NCBI GenBank assembly: GCA_016291655.1
Contig: JAEEYF010000040.1
Span: 1 to 64,000 of the forward strand
Direction: 5' to 3'
Source: Lachnospiraceae bacterium
Lineage (GTDB): Bacteria; Bacillota; Clostridia; Lachnospirales; Lachnospiraceae
DNA length: 64,000 nt
Part shown: one piece after another, positions 1-8,238 of the stretch
How positions within the stretch are numbered: position 1 is the stretch's first letter
Layout of the letters: the number at the start of each line of letters is the position of its first letter
Translations under genes and position numbers: made by a program
Notes under the pieces: model-generated
The model's input: only the letters and a program-made list of their open reading frames with translations
Database searches by the model: none
Told to the model about the DNA's origin: nothing

Positions 1-78
1 GAATTATATTTATATTTCAGAATAATTTAGAAAGACATCTCGGAAGATAAAGCACGAATGTCATAAAAAGGAATCATA

Positions 79-492
79 ATGAAAAGTACATATAAAACCA
101 AAGCGAGAGAAGTAATAATATCATACTTAAAGAAACACCCGGAGCAGAGGCTTACGGCGAGAGAAATCTATGAAGCTGTATGTAACAGTGAAGTAGAAGT
201 TAACCGGACGACGATATATCGTAATCTGGATCGTTTATGTGAAACCGGTGAGCTCATGAGGTTCAAGGAGCCGAACAGGGATGCGTGGTATTATCAGTAT
301 TCGGCTGAGCATGATCACTGTGACAAGCATATGCATGCACAATGCAGTGTGTGTGGTAAAGTTTTTCATTTGGACAAACCCTTTGTAGAGGCATTCAATG
401 CCGGTATGTTGGAAGAATACGGGATTGATATCAGTCCTGTCGACACCATCATTCTTGGTAAATGCAGCAAATGCAGACGTATTAAGAAATAA
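79..492 (+). CDS. Fur-family metalloregulator, probably zinc-sensing (Zur-like)
   Basis: This 137-residue protein is a DNA-binding repressor of the Fur superfamily. The N-terminal winged helix contains the family signature around residues 43-52 (NRTTIYRNLD). The C-terminal half is rich in His (HDHCDKHMHAQC) and has two CxxC pairs, CSVC and CSKC, which form the structural zinc site in Fur/Zur/PerR proteins. An AAAAAGGA ribosome binding site precedes the ATG. The next gene is a CobW-type GTPase, a standard Zur target, and the gap between them is full of TTGCAA boxes, so zinc sensing is more likely than iron or peroxide sensing. That choice is inference from context; the family assignment is clear. 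Confidence 0.88.
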   Translation: MKSTYKTKAREVIISYLKKHPEQRLTAREIYEAVCNSEVEVNRTTIYRNLDRLCETGELMRFKEPNRDAWYYQYSAEHDHCDKHMHAQCSVCGKVFHLDKPFVEAFNAGMLEEYGIDISPVDTIILGKCSKCRRIKK

Positions 493-494
493 TA

Positions 495-565
495 ATTTGC
501 AACATGTTTGCAAATTATATTGACAAGATTGCAACCGGTGCATATAATATGCAACTGTGTTGCAA
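495..565 (+). promoter_or_regulatory. Multi-box TTGCAA operator (putative Zur boxes)
   Basis: TTGCAA occurs at 497-502, 508-513, 529-534 and 560-565, and ATGCAA at 549-554. The first two form an inverted repeat (ATTTGCAA, 5 nt, TTGCAAAT; 495-515). The pair at 549/560 has the same 11-bp spacing, one helical turn. The boxes lie upstream of the -35, inside the -10/-35 spacer and over the start site of the next promoter, as expected for a repressor. Binding by the adjacent Fur-family protein is inferred. Confidence 0.6.
520..548 (+). promoter_or_regulatory. Sigma-A promoter of the CobW gene
   Basis: TTGACA (520-525) and TATAAT (543-548) are separated by 17 bp, an exact consensus promoter. It overlaps the TTGCAA boxes, so this strong promoter is probably repressed by default. 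Confidence 0.8.
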
Positions 566-589
566 TTTTTGTTATAAGGGAGGTTAAAT

Positions 590-1702
590 ATGTCAACAAG
601 AGAAGTACCTATCGTGATCATAACCGGGTATCTCGGCTCAGGAAAGACCACGTTAATGCAGAATATTTTAAAACAGGAAAAGCGCAAGATCGCACTTATC
701 GTCAATGATATGGGAAGTATCAATATCGATGCTTCCATCCTTAATAAGACCGGGAATCAGGTCGCACAGGTTGAGATGGTGGAGATGCAGAACGGATGCA
801 TCTGCTGCACCTTACGTGATGAATTTATGGCAGAGATTGAAAGACTGTCGGCAGACAAGAGTATCGAAGCCGTGTTTGTGGAAGCGTCCGGCATCAGTGA
901 ACCGTCATCCATAGCCGGGGCATTCCTTAATTATGAGGAAATGACTGAGGATACCCGAGTTTATCTTAAGTCAGTCGTATCCGTTGTTGACGTGGACAGG
1001 ATCTACAGGGAGTTCCTTCATAACCTGACTTCCGACGAAGAAACCGAAGACGGCGATGTAATTAATCTCATCATGGATCAGATCGAGTTTTGCAATCTGA
1101 TGATACTTAATAAAACAGACCTTCTTTCCAAGGAACAGCTTAAGGAGGTAAAAGAAGGACTGCGATCCCTCCAGCAGGAAGCGGAAATGATAGAATGCGT
1201 AAACGGAAATGTCGATCTCGAAGTGCTCCTTAACAGAGAAGATTTCGATTTTGATGAGGTGGAGGCTTACAGTGCGGTCCAAAGGGCACTCAATAACTGT
1301 GAGCATGAAGATGAGAAAGCCTGCGTGGATGAATATGGTATTTCTTCTTTTGTATTTGAGGAGAGAAAACCTTTTAATCGTGACGCATTTGATAAACTCG
1401 TTGAAGAATATCCGGAAGCGCTCATCCGCAGCAAGGGGTATATCTGGTTTTCAGATGATTGGAAGCATGTGCAGCTGTTTGAGCAGGCAGGAAGAAACGC
1501 TTCCGTAACGGAGCTTTCCGAGTGGGTATCAGCCTGGCCAAAAGAAGAACTTGATAAAGCATTATGTGATTTCCCCGATATCAAAGATGATTGGGACGAA
1601 ACGTACGGAGACAGATGCAATCAGGTTGTCTTCATAGGAAAAGGATATGAAAAATCCGAGATTGTAAAGCTGTTGTATGATTGTATAGAGAAAGCCGGGT
1701 GA
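590..1702 (+). CDS. CobW/COG0523-family GTPase, putative zinc metallochaperone
   Basis: A 370-residue G3E-class GTPase. Visible motifs are the Walker A loop GYLGSGKT (residues 13-20), the metal-binding GCICC motif (69-73), EASGISEP in the switch region, and NKTD for guanine recognition. The C-terminal part matches the CobW C-terminal domain in position. COG0523 proteins under Zur control (YciC/ZigA type) are thought to deliver zinc to client enzymes during zinc starvation. The ATG follows a strong AAGGGAGG ribosome binding site. It probably forms a zinc-response pair with the upstream Fur-family gene. A role with cobalt, nickel or nitrile hydratase is possible in this family, but no such partner is nearby. 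Confidence 0.87.
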   Translation: MSTREVPIVIITGYLGSGKTTLMQNILKQEKRKIALIVNDMGSINIDASILNKTGNQVAQVEMVEMQNGCICCTLRDEFMAEIERLSADKSIEAVFVEASGISEPSSIAGAFLNYEEMTEDTRVYLKSVVSVVDVDRIYREFLHNLTSDEETEDGDVINLIMDQIEFCNLMILNKTDLLSKEQLKEVKEGLRSLQQEAEMIECVNGNVDLEVLLNREDFDFDEVEAYSAVQRALNNCEHEDEKACVDEYGISSFVFEERKPFNRDAFDKLVEEYPEALIRSKGYIWFSDDWKHVQLFEQAGRNASVTELSEWVSAWPKEELDKALCDFPDIKDDWDETYGDRCNQVVFIGKGYEKSEIVKLLYDCIEKAG

Positions 1703-1828
1703 GAAAAATGGGGCGTATAAAAGGATAAGTTTTTTTCACAGGTATGGAATCCACTTCATGAAGAAAAAGAGCTTCGTGAGTATCCCAAAATGGTCCCAGA
1801 ACTGGATATTTAACTGTTTCTGAAGGGG

Positions 1829-2454
1829 ATGCGAATTCTGGTTACTATAGATGACGTAACAAAGAGCAAAGATGTTATAAGTTTTGCGTGTGCATTTCAG
1901 GATCTTGTTGGGAGGAGAATGCAGCTTTATTTGCTTATGACGGGTTTGTACGAAAATATCTACAATCTTCAGAGGGATAAGCGGTGTTCGTTTCTTATGC
2001 GCGCTGAAAAAGTGAATATTGGACCGCTTAGCCTTATCGGAATGAAAAATCAGTATATGCAGACTTTCCGGTGTAGTGAGAAAGAAGCATTTAAGATGGC
2101 TGCTTTTACGAAAGGGTATTCTTATGCGTTTCAAGCGTTAGGTTATATTATGTGGGATAAGGATTGCTCATTAGAAGAGGCAATTCCGGCTTTTGATGAA
2201 AAGATGGCAGGTTATTGTTATGAGAAAGTTTGGGATGATCTTTCTGAAAAAGAGAAGGAGATAATATCGCTTCTTGCAGAAAACGGAGAGATGAAAACAA
2301 GGGATATTATTGCCAAGATCGGTTCTACAGATAGGACTTTTTCTGTACAAAGAGACAGATTGGAAAAAAAGGTGTTATAGATGGCTCCAATCATGGAATT
2401 TTGAGACTTGCTTTACCAAGATTTGAAGAGTTTGTAAAGATGATGATGCTCTGA
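1829..2454 (+). pseudogene. Remnant of an archaeal-type AAA ATPase (C-terminal part, frameshifted)
   Basis: The 183 residues ending at 2380 (LVTIDDVT, LYLLMTGLYENIYNLQ, FTKGYSYAFQALGY) look like the second half of the prokaryotic ATP-binding proteins of the Pfam Archaeal ATPase type, usually about 460 residues. The P-loop half is absent, and a TAA stands five codons before the ATG. At 2364-2370 there is a run of seven A. One more A would carry the frame through to 2454 and give KKGVIDG then LRLALPRFEEFVK, the usual end of this family. The gene is therefore truncated at the 5' end and frameshifted at the 3' end. The rest of 1703-2652 shows no coding signal. Family assignment is from memory of the motif pattern. 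Confidence 0.65.
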
Positions 2455-2582
2455 TATTAGAAATACCATTCAGTTGATAATGATCACTACGAATGGTGTT
2501 ATAGTTCAAGTTGTGTCGGGCTTTGGCCGGCTGACAGGTCTTACTTTTACAATTTCTTGAATAATTCTGCATAAAAACTTAA

Positions 2583-2612
2583 TTAGATTTAATTGTCAGA
2601 AAATGATATACT
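2583..2612 (+). promoter_or_regulatory. Extended -10 promoter for the lipoprotein gene
   Basis: TGATATACT (2604-2612) is an extended -10. The -35 candidate TTAGAT (2583-2588, 18-bp spacer) is poor. It lies 40 bp upstream of the start codon. Confidence 0.4.
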
Positions 2613-2652
2613 AAATTAAAACAATTTCACTCACATAAAGGAGAGCTGCCGT

Positions 2653-4236
2653 ATGATGAAGAAAAGTATATCGATAATGATCTGTCTGACACTCTTAATA
2701 GCAATCAGCGGGTGTTCAAAAGAAGGTAAGGTGATCACGCAGACGGGTACTGACGCAGAGCCTACCAAAGCGCCGGATTCAAAGCTTGACGATAAAAAGA
2801 ATAATGCGCCGGTTTACGCCGATACTTATTCGGAAAAGCAGCTTTTTAAGGTGGAATGTCTGAACAGTTATCCGACAAAATGGGATGATGAGGATGGACT
2901 GTATATATACTCGGAGGTTGAAGGGAGCATTCCGTATCTGCTCATTTACAGGTGTATAGATATGCCGATAGATGCCGGCCAGTTTGTGGAGGAATCCGTT
3001 GTACCTTTCACGCAGGAAGATTATGCGGAGCAGAATCTGAAGATGGAGCCGGTCGTTACGGCAAAAGTGAGCGGCAAGGAGCTTATCTGCGTGGAATACA
3101 GTTATGACGTAGGTGAATACAGAGTTACTGCGAAAAGGCTATTTCTTCAGTATAATAATGATATTGTAAATTTCACCGTGAAATATCTGGACGATGATCA
3201 AAAGGAAGCACTGGATGAAATGCTTGAAAGGGCTGTAGCTTCATATATAACGGTTACAAAGGCTCAGATCAGTGCAAGTAAGGTAGTGGTTGAACCCGGA
3301 GCCGACTACAAGGTAGTGCCGGCCGAGGCTACGCAGGTGAAGTACACAAGTTATACCGATGATAACAATTATTTCACAATGGATATTCCGGAAGGGTGGG
3401 AAGTCTTTATCGGGATCAAGCCCAACTACGAATTTGATATCATCAGTTATGGCATAGAGGTGAGAGACCCTGATGTTCCGGAAAGGATGATGTATTTAAA
3501 TCTCAACACGACGGGTATCGTGAAGTCACAGGAGGCTCACGAATGGTATGTAAAAAACTACGGTGCTGACTATCCAATGTCGAAAACTCCCGTGGTAAGC
3601 GATCTTACAACCAAAGGGTATTTTGAAGGAGTTGCCGAATGGTATGGCTATTCGAACCTTAAGATCCTTGAAGATATGGATAAAGTGGTGGTGTTTGAAG
3701 CTGATTCCGCGAAAGGCAGGAAAGTTGAATGCGTTGCAACAGCCGATGTTACGGAAATGAAGTACAACGTAAACTCCAATGTGTACAACATATTCTCACC
3801 GCAGATCGATGCGGGATGGCTTACGGTTTACAATATTGTTATGGAAGCCGCTCCGGCTGGGGAATTCTATGACTGGCAGCCTGTGCTGGATTATTGTCTT
3901 GGAACCATCAAGTTTACGGATAAATACATGGCAGACAGAAATGCAATGTGGAAGAAGGTCATGGGTACGGCAGCGAGCACAATGCAGACAGCAAACGAGA
4001 TCAGCGGGATCATCATGGATGCCTGGGAAGAGAGCAGCCATTCCTATGATGTGATATCTCAGAAGAACAGCGATGCCACTCTGGGCTACGAACGTGTTTA
4101 TGACAACGAGACGGGAAGCTACCTGAAAGCAGAGCTTGGTTTCTCCGACTGGTATAGCGGTGAGAGATATACTCCCGTTACTTCGGATGCGGCTTACACG
4201 GAACCCATTTCCGGAATCATATACAAAGCGGACTAA
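2653..4236 (+). CDS. Secreted lipoprotein of unknown function
   Basis: A 527-residue protein with a lipoprotein signal: KK near the start, a hydrophobic run, and lipobox ISGC (Cys21). A short linker with TKAP and many charged residues follows. The body has two similar-looking segments that each begin with an aromatic-rich stretch (around 60-200, and 225 onward starting YTSYTDDNNYFTMDIPEGW). The second resembles the PsbP/outer-surface beta-sheet folds seen in many clostridial lipoproteins. I recognise no catalytic motif. ATGs at 2653 and 2656 are equally placed behind an AAAGGAGAG ribosome binding site. It is transcribed alone, with its own promoter and terminator. Function unknown. Confidence 0.75.
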   Translation: MMKKSISIMICLTLLIAISGCSKEGKVITQTGTDAEPTKAPDSKLDDKKNNAPVYADTYSEKQLFKVECLNSYPTKWDDEDGLYIYSEVEGSIPYLLIYRCIDMPIDAGQFVEESVVPFTQEDYAEQNLKMEPVVTAKVSGKELICVEYSYDVGEYRVTAKRLFLQYNNDIVNFTVKYLDDDQKEALDEMLERAVASYITVTKAQISASKVVVEPGADYKVVPAEATQVKYTSYTDDNNYFTMDIPEGWEVFIGIKPNYEFDIISYGIEVRDPDVPERMMYLNLNTTGIVKSQEAHEWYVKNYGADYPMSKTPVVSDLTTKGYFEGVAEWYGYSNLKILEDMDKVVVFEADSAKGRKVECVATADVTEMKYNVNSNVYNIFSPQIDAGWLTVYNIVMEAAPAGEFYDWQPVLDYCLGTIKFTDKYMADRNAMWKKVMGTAASTMQTANEISGIIMDAWEESSHSYDVISQKNSDATLGYERVYDNETGSYLKAELGFSDWYSGERYTPVTSDAAYTEPISGIIYKAD

Positions 4237-4245
4237 TGAACAGGC

Positions 4246-4298
4246 GGACCGATAGGGCGACTTTATTATAAAAGTTTCTCTATCGGCCTTTTTATTTT
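4246..4298 (+). terminator. Rho-independent terminator after the lipoprotein gene
   Basis: The arms CCGATAG (4249-4255) and CTATCGG (4280-4286), extended by GG/CC across a bulged A, are followed by TTTTTATTTTT. Confidence 0.75.
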
Positions 4299-4301
4299 TC
4301 G

Positions 4302-4330
4302 TTGCATTGTTTCCTGATCCGTTGTATATT
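4302..4330 (+). promoter_or_regulatory. Promoter candidate for the HEVVH peptidase gene
   Basis: TTGCAT (4302-4307) and TATATT (4325-4330) with a 17-bp spacer, placed just behind the preceding terminator. Confidence 0.45.
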
Positions 4331-4438
4331 TTAACAATATGCGTTTAGCATTTGAAAACGCAGACCGGATCATGAAAAAGGATACTCATTTTGGTGGGAA
4401 GAAAGAGAATAATCTTATGCTGATTAAGGGGGAATCTA

Positions 4439-5095
4439 ATGAAGAATTACGAAGGAAACCATTTCAGTTTTTATTATGAGGAGGAAGACTCGGATTTTAT
4501 GCGCTCCGCCATTGATGTGGCTGAAGGATCGTATGATGAGATCACGAAAGAATTTGAGATCGAGCCGGAGCGGGAACTTTTTGAGGTCTTCATCTGCCCT
4601 GACGTGAGATCATATATCAAAAACACCGATAAAACGGAAGAAAGCTATGAATCCTGGATGGTGGGAAATGCCGATTATGAGAAAAGGAGATTGTGTATTC
4701 TTTCACCCCGTGTTTCCGGCAGATCGGTTGAGGAGATGCTTTCGATAGTCAGACATGAGGTCGTTCATATCGTTTTCGATAAGGTGGCCGCAAAATCACC
4801 GGATGATATTTCACCGCTGATAGCCGAGGGTGGAGCGGTCTACCTTGCTGAACAGATTAATCTTGATCATATTGACAGGAATAGCAGACCGGATGTGATG
4901 AAGCTGAGCGACGAGGATTATTTCTATGATAATGATGGCTATAATTACTCGGGAGTTTACATCGGGTACATCATTCGAAAATACGGAAGAGAGGCATACA
5001 GGAACATTTATTCGGAGAAAGAGCCTCTCGAGAAGTATGTTTACCCCGGCTTCGAAGAGGATGCCATAGAGTCCTTTATGAAATGCCAAGGTTAA
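4439..5095 (+). CDS. Putative zinc metallopeptidase (gluzincin-type, HEVVH)
   Basis: A 218-residue protein with the zinc-peptidase motif HEVVH at residues 106-110 and a conserved-looking EGG at 130-132, about 20 residues later, where gluzincins (M1/peptidase-MA-like) carry the third zinc ligand. The segment SIVRHEVVHIVF followed by PLIAEGGAVYLAEQ is the typical helix-plus-glutamate layout. There is no signal peptide or membrane segment, so it should be cytoplasmic, unlike most peptidase-MA-like proteins. The start follows AAGGGGGA. It is monocistronic. Substrate is unknown; calling it a peptidase rests on the motif alone. Confidence 0.65.
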   Translation: MKNYEGNHFSFYYEEEDSDFMRSAIDVAEGSYDEITKEFEIEPERELFEVFICPDVRSYIKNTDKTEESYESWMVGNADYEKRRLCILSPRVSGRSVEEMLSIVRHEVVHIVFDKVAAKSPDDISPLIAEGGAVYLAEQINLDHIDRNSRPDVMKLSDEDYFYDNDGYNYSGVYIGYIIRKYGREAYRNIYSEKEPLEKYVYPGFEEDAIESFMKCQG

Positions 5096-5167
5096 AATAG
5101 GATGGCAGGCATATGTCTGCTATATGTGTAATTATACCCAATTGATTTTTTATAATTTTATTTTTAC

Positions 5168-5195
5168 TTTGATGCATCATGTGATATTATATAAT
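5168..5195 (+). promoter_or_regulatory. Promoter candidate for the EAL-domain gene
   Basis: TTTGAT (5168-5173), a 16-bp spacer and TATAAT (5190-5195) in a very A+T-rich stretch. The leader is about 70 nt. Confidence 0.45.
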
Positions 5196-5269
5196 AATAC
5201 AGAGGATTTTGACATCGTGTTACAGAACGCTGCATAATCGATCATCATTCCATTCGTTGGGGGTACACT

Positions 5270-6967
5270 ATGAAAGGACTTAATAACAGAAAAGCTACTA
5301 TTTCATTGAGCATCCTGACATTTTTTGCGATTTTTTTGTCAGCTGTGCCGCCTATTGTTTCAGCCAGAGGTTTTTCGATCAACCTTGGAAGCTACATTCT
5401 GGGTGCTGCTCAGATGTCCGGAGTTGCAACCAATATCAGGCTCATTCTTCTTGTGGTTATTGTTCTGGTCGGAAAGAAATTAGGTATGATCATTTCATCC
5501 CTGATAGTGATCCTGAGTTCCATACCGGCCATCCCACAGATGATATTTACCGGAAACTATGATTCTTTGCCGGGCATTGCAGGATCTGTTTGCGCGGTGG
5601 TCATTCTTTACATTCTGTATGACTTCATAAAGAACATTAACATATACAATAAAATGCTGCATATGCTCTCTCAACAGGATCCTCTGACGGGAATGCACAA
5701 CCTTACGGCGGTCAGAGATGATATCGATAAGAGGATAAAAGCGGGAGAGGAATTCTATGTTTCCTTCCTTTATATTGAAAATTTCGGAGCCATTAACGAT
5801 ATGATGGGCAGAGATTTCGGTAATACCGTTCTTAAGACTATTGCCGGCAGATTGATCGGCAATACCGTTGAAGGAGAGTACGGCGGAAAGAACGGCGATT
5901 CGGAATTCGTTCTGGTCATTGATGCAAGCGGTGAAAAGAAAGATCCCGTTGTTGAAAGAAATGAGGTTGAAGCAAGGTTTAAACAGTTCATGAAGCAGTT
6001 CAAAAGACCTCTCATCATCGATAATACAGAGATCACTCTTGAACCGAGAGCAGCCGTTGTAAGATACCCCGATGACGGCAGCAATATCAATGAGCTTTAC
6101 AGACATCTTGATGATACCATTGCTCATTACAGAAACGTAAGCAATATGGATTTTGCATTCTATGATGCTTCGATCACGAATGAACTTACAGAGAACAGCA
6201 AGATCGAGGACAGGTTGTTCAGAGCCTTAAGCACCGATGAACTTCGTCTTGTTTTCCAGCCGCAGTTCGATCTGAAGACCGGAAAACTTCGCGGCTTTGA
6301 AACGCTCAGCCGTTTGAACGATCAGGACGGAAAGCCTATCAGACCTGATAAGTTTATCGCGGTTGCCGAAAAGAGTAATCTGATCTACCGTATTGACAAC
6401 TGGGTTTTGCTTCATGCAATCACCACATTCAGAGATGCGGTAAAGGAAAACCCCGAGCTTATTGTTTCGATCAACATCAGTGCAAATCATTTCCAGAAAC
6501 CGGGCTATGCGGATTACGTGCTCAGAACTCTCAAAGAAAATGATTTTCCGAATGAGAATCTTGAGATCGAGATAACCGAGACAGTGTTTGCAGCTGCGAT
6601 CGACATCGTAAAGGAAGCGCTGGATAAGCTGAGAGATAACAAGGTAAAGGTCGCACTGGATGATTTCGGAACCGGATATGCATCGCTTTCGTATCTGTCC
6701 CAGCTGCCGGTTAACCTATTGAAGATCGATAAGACCTTCATTGATAAAATGAACAACAGTGATATGGATAATGACTTCATCAAATTGATCATCTCGATGG
6801 GACATGTCCTCCATACCGAAGTTCTTGCGGAAGGCGTCGAAGACGAAGCTGAAAAGGTCGCACTTCAGGAGTGGGGCTGCGATATGGTTCAGGGTTATCT
6901 TACCGGAAAGCCCATGGATTTTGAAAATGCATTGGAAGTTATCAAGAATAATAAGGGTTCCGTATGA
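5270..6967 (+). CDS. Membrane-bound cyclic-di-GMP phosphodiesterase with degenerate GGDEF domain
   Basis: A 565-residue protein. Residues 1-125 hold three or four hydrophobic membrane segments. A GGDEF domain follows (QDPLTGMHNL near 140), but its active loop reads NGDSEF instead of GGDEF, so cyclase activity is unlikely. The C-terminal EAL domain starts at FETLSRL (the EAL motif is ETL, keeping the metal-binding Glu). It keeps NISANHF, EITET, LDDFGTGYASL, KIDKTFI, AEGVE and QGYLTGKPM, all the residues expected for phosphodiesterase activity. It should degrade c-di-GMP, with the GGDEF domain possibly acting as a GTP sensor. Both ends are well defined; the stop codon lies in the loop of the terminator hairpin. 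Confidence 0.9.
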   Translation: MKGLNNRKATISLSILTFFAIFLSAVPPIVSARGFSINLGSYILGAAQMSGVATNIRLILLVVIVLVGKKLGMIISSLIVILSSIPAIPQMIFTGNYDSLPGIAGSVCAVVILYILYDFIKNINIYNKMLHMLSQQDPLTGMHNLTAVRDDIDKRIKAGEEFYVSFLYIENFGAINDMMGRDFGNTVLKTIAGRLIGNTVEGEYGGKNGDSEFVLVIDASGEKKDPVVERNEVEARFKQFMKQFKRPLIIDNTEITLEPRAAVVRYPDDGSNINELYRHLDDTIAHYRNVSNMDFAFYDASITNELTENSKIEDRLFRALSTDELRLVFQPQFDLKTGKLRGFETLSRLNDQDGKPIRPDKFIAVAEKSNLIYRIDNWVLLHAITTFRDAVKENPELIVSINISANHFQKPGYADYVLRTLKENDFPNENLEIEITETVFAAAIDIVKEALDKLRDNKVKVALDDFGTGYASLSYLSQLPVNLLKIDKTFIDKMNNSDMDNDFIKLIISMGHVLHTEVLAEGVEDEAEKVALQEWGCDMVQGYLTGKPMDFENALEVIKNNKGSV

Positions 6968-6981
6968 CGGAGCCCTTTTTT
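6955..6981 (+). terminator. Terminator overlapping the stop codon of the EAL gene
   Basis: GGGTTCCGT (6955-6963) pairs with ACGGAGCCC (6967-6975, one G-U pair), followed by six T. The TGA stop (6965-6967) is in and beside the loop. Confidence 0.8.
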
Positions 6982-7010
6982 ACGGATAATAAAACAGATC
7001 ACGGAGTACT

Positions 7011-7958
7011 ATGAAAAGCATATATCTCGCACCCATGGAGGGTGTTACGACACACATATATCGAAGGATCTTTAATAAATACTACAAAGGCCCGGGGAAA
7101 TTTTTTACGCCGTTTCTTTCGCCCAATCAGACAAAAAGCTTTCAAATGAAGGAACTCGAGGAGATAGACAACGAGAAAAATGCCGGTATGACAACGGTTC
7201 CCCAGCTTCTGTGCAGTAATGCCGAGCATTTTATTTGGGCATGTAAGGAAATTACCGCGAGAGGGTACAAGGAAGTGAATTTTAACCTGGGTTGCCCCTC
7301 CAACACGGTGGTGACCAAGAAAAAAGGCAGCGGGTTTCTTTTTTACCCCGATGAGCTGGATGCTTTTTTTGATGCTGTTTTTACGGGCATAGAGGGACTG
7401 AACGTGAGCATATCCGTGAAGACAAGGCTGGGAAAGCATGATCCTAAAGAGTTTGTGAGAATACTGGAGATCTATAACAAGTACCCCTTAAAAGAACTGA
7501 TCGTACACCCAAGGATCCAAAAAGATTTTTATAAAGGGGAGATCAGAAGAGAATGGCTGGATCATGCATATGAGAACTCGAAAAATCCGATATGTATTAA
7601 CGGGGATATATATACACGTGAGGATGTAAAGAATACGGAGGAAAGATATCCCGATGCAGAAGCTTTGATGCTGGGCAGAGGCCTGATCGCAAGACCTTAT
7701 CTTTTTGATGAGGGAGATGTGCTTAAGGATAGGGAGCGGTTCAAGGCGTTTAACGCGGAACTTTTGGATGAGTATTGCAAAAGAATGAGCGGAGATTTCA
7801 GCATTCTCTGTAAACTTAAGGAACTGTGGTTCTACATGCTTCCGCCGCTGAATGCGGGAAAGGAAGCGGAGAAACGCCTGAAAAAGACTACAAAGGTTTC
7901 GGAATACAGATGTATTGTAAATGAGATCATCGAGAGCGTTGCTCTCGATGATCGTTGA
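7011..7958 (+). CDS. dus: tRNA-dihydrouridine synthase
   Basis: A 315-residue flavoenzyme of the Dus family that reduces uridines in the D-loop of tRNAs using NADPH and FMN. It begins with the typical YLAPMEGVT loop. It carries the catalytic Cys95 in NLGCPSN followed by KKGSG, and the FMN/tRNA-contacting segments SVKTRLG, IVHPR and CINGDI, then MLGRGLIARPYLF. Length and order match the family. It stands alone between two unrelated genes. Which Dus class (DusB/DusC-like) cannot be settled by eye. The ATG at 7011 is only 29 bp after the preceding terminator, with GGAGT as ribosome binding site. Confidence 0.92.
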   Translation: MKSIYLAPMEGVTTHIYRRIFNKYYKGPGKFFTPFLSPNQTKSFQMKELEEIDNEKNAGMTTVPQLLCSNAEHFIWACKEITARGYKEVNFNLGCPSNTVVTKKKGSGFLFYPDELDAFFDAVFTGIEGLNVSISVKTRLGKHDPKEFVRILEIYNKYPLKELIVHPRIQKDFYKGEIRREWLDHAYENSKNPICINGDIYTREDVKNTEERYPDAEALMLGRGLIARPYLFDEGDVLKDRERFKAFNAELLDEYCKRMSGDFSILCKLKELWFYMLPPLNAGKEAEKRLKKTTKVSEYRCIVNEIIESVALDDR

Positions 7959-7966
7959 GTTTGTTT
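7925..7966 (+). terminator. 13-bp hairpin ending inside the dus coding region
   Basis: GATCATCGAGAGC (7925-7937) pairs perfectly with GCTCTCGATGATC (7941-7953) around a 3-nt loop, followed by a T-rich but interrupted tail (7955-7966). The hairpin lies in the last ten codons. Terminator function is likely but the U-tract is imperfect. Confidence 0.55.
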
Positions 7967-8135
7967 CTCCGTTTATATTGAGTAAAACACTCTTATTTTA
8001 TTCTCTGATTCTATCATATACGGTTGGGTATTGCAAAAAAATACATCGCTTCGACAGCGTTCGGTGAAGAGAGCTTAAACAAAAAGAGAGAGGCATATGA
8101 CTGAAAAAACGTGTATTGAAATAAGAAAAATTGCG

Positions 8136-8163
8136 TTGATTTTTTTATAGATTATGTTATTAT
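8136..8163 (+). promoter_or_regulatory. Promoter for the GH94 gene
   Basis: TTGATT (8136-8141), a 16-bp spacer and TATTAT (8158-8163) with an upstream TG (extended -10). The rest of 7967-8135 is A+T-rich and shows no other signal. Confidence 0.5.
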
Positions 8164-8188
8164 TATAAGGACATTTACCTAATAGAAA

Positions 8189-8218
8189 GGTTAAATTCGG
8201 TTAAATTCAAGTTAAATT
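8189..8218 (+). repeat. Three tandem 10-bp repeats in the GH94 leader (possible operator)
   Basis: GGTTAAATTC at 8189-8198 and again at 8199-8208, then AAGTTAAATT at 8209-8218. They lie between the promoter and the ribosome binding site. The GGTTAA core is the half-site of the LacI operators at 13278 and 14615, so a regulatory role is plausible but unproven. Confidence 0.5.
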
Positions 8219-8238
8219 ACACCTAACAGGAGGAAGTC

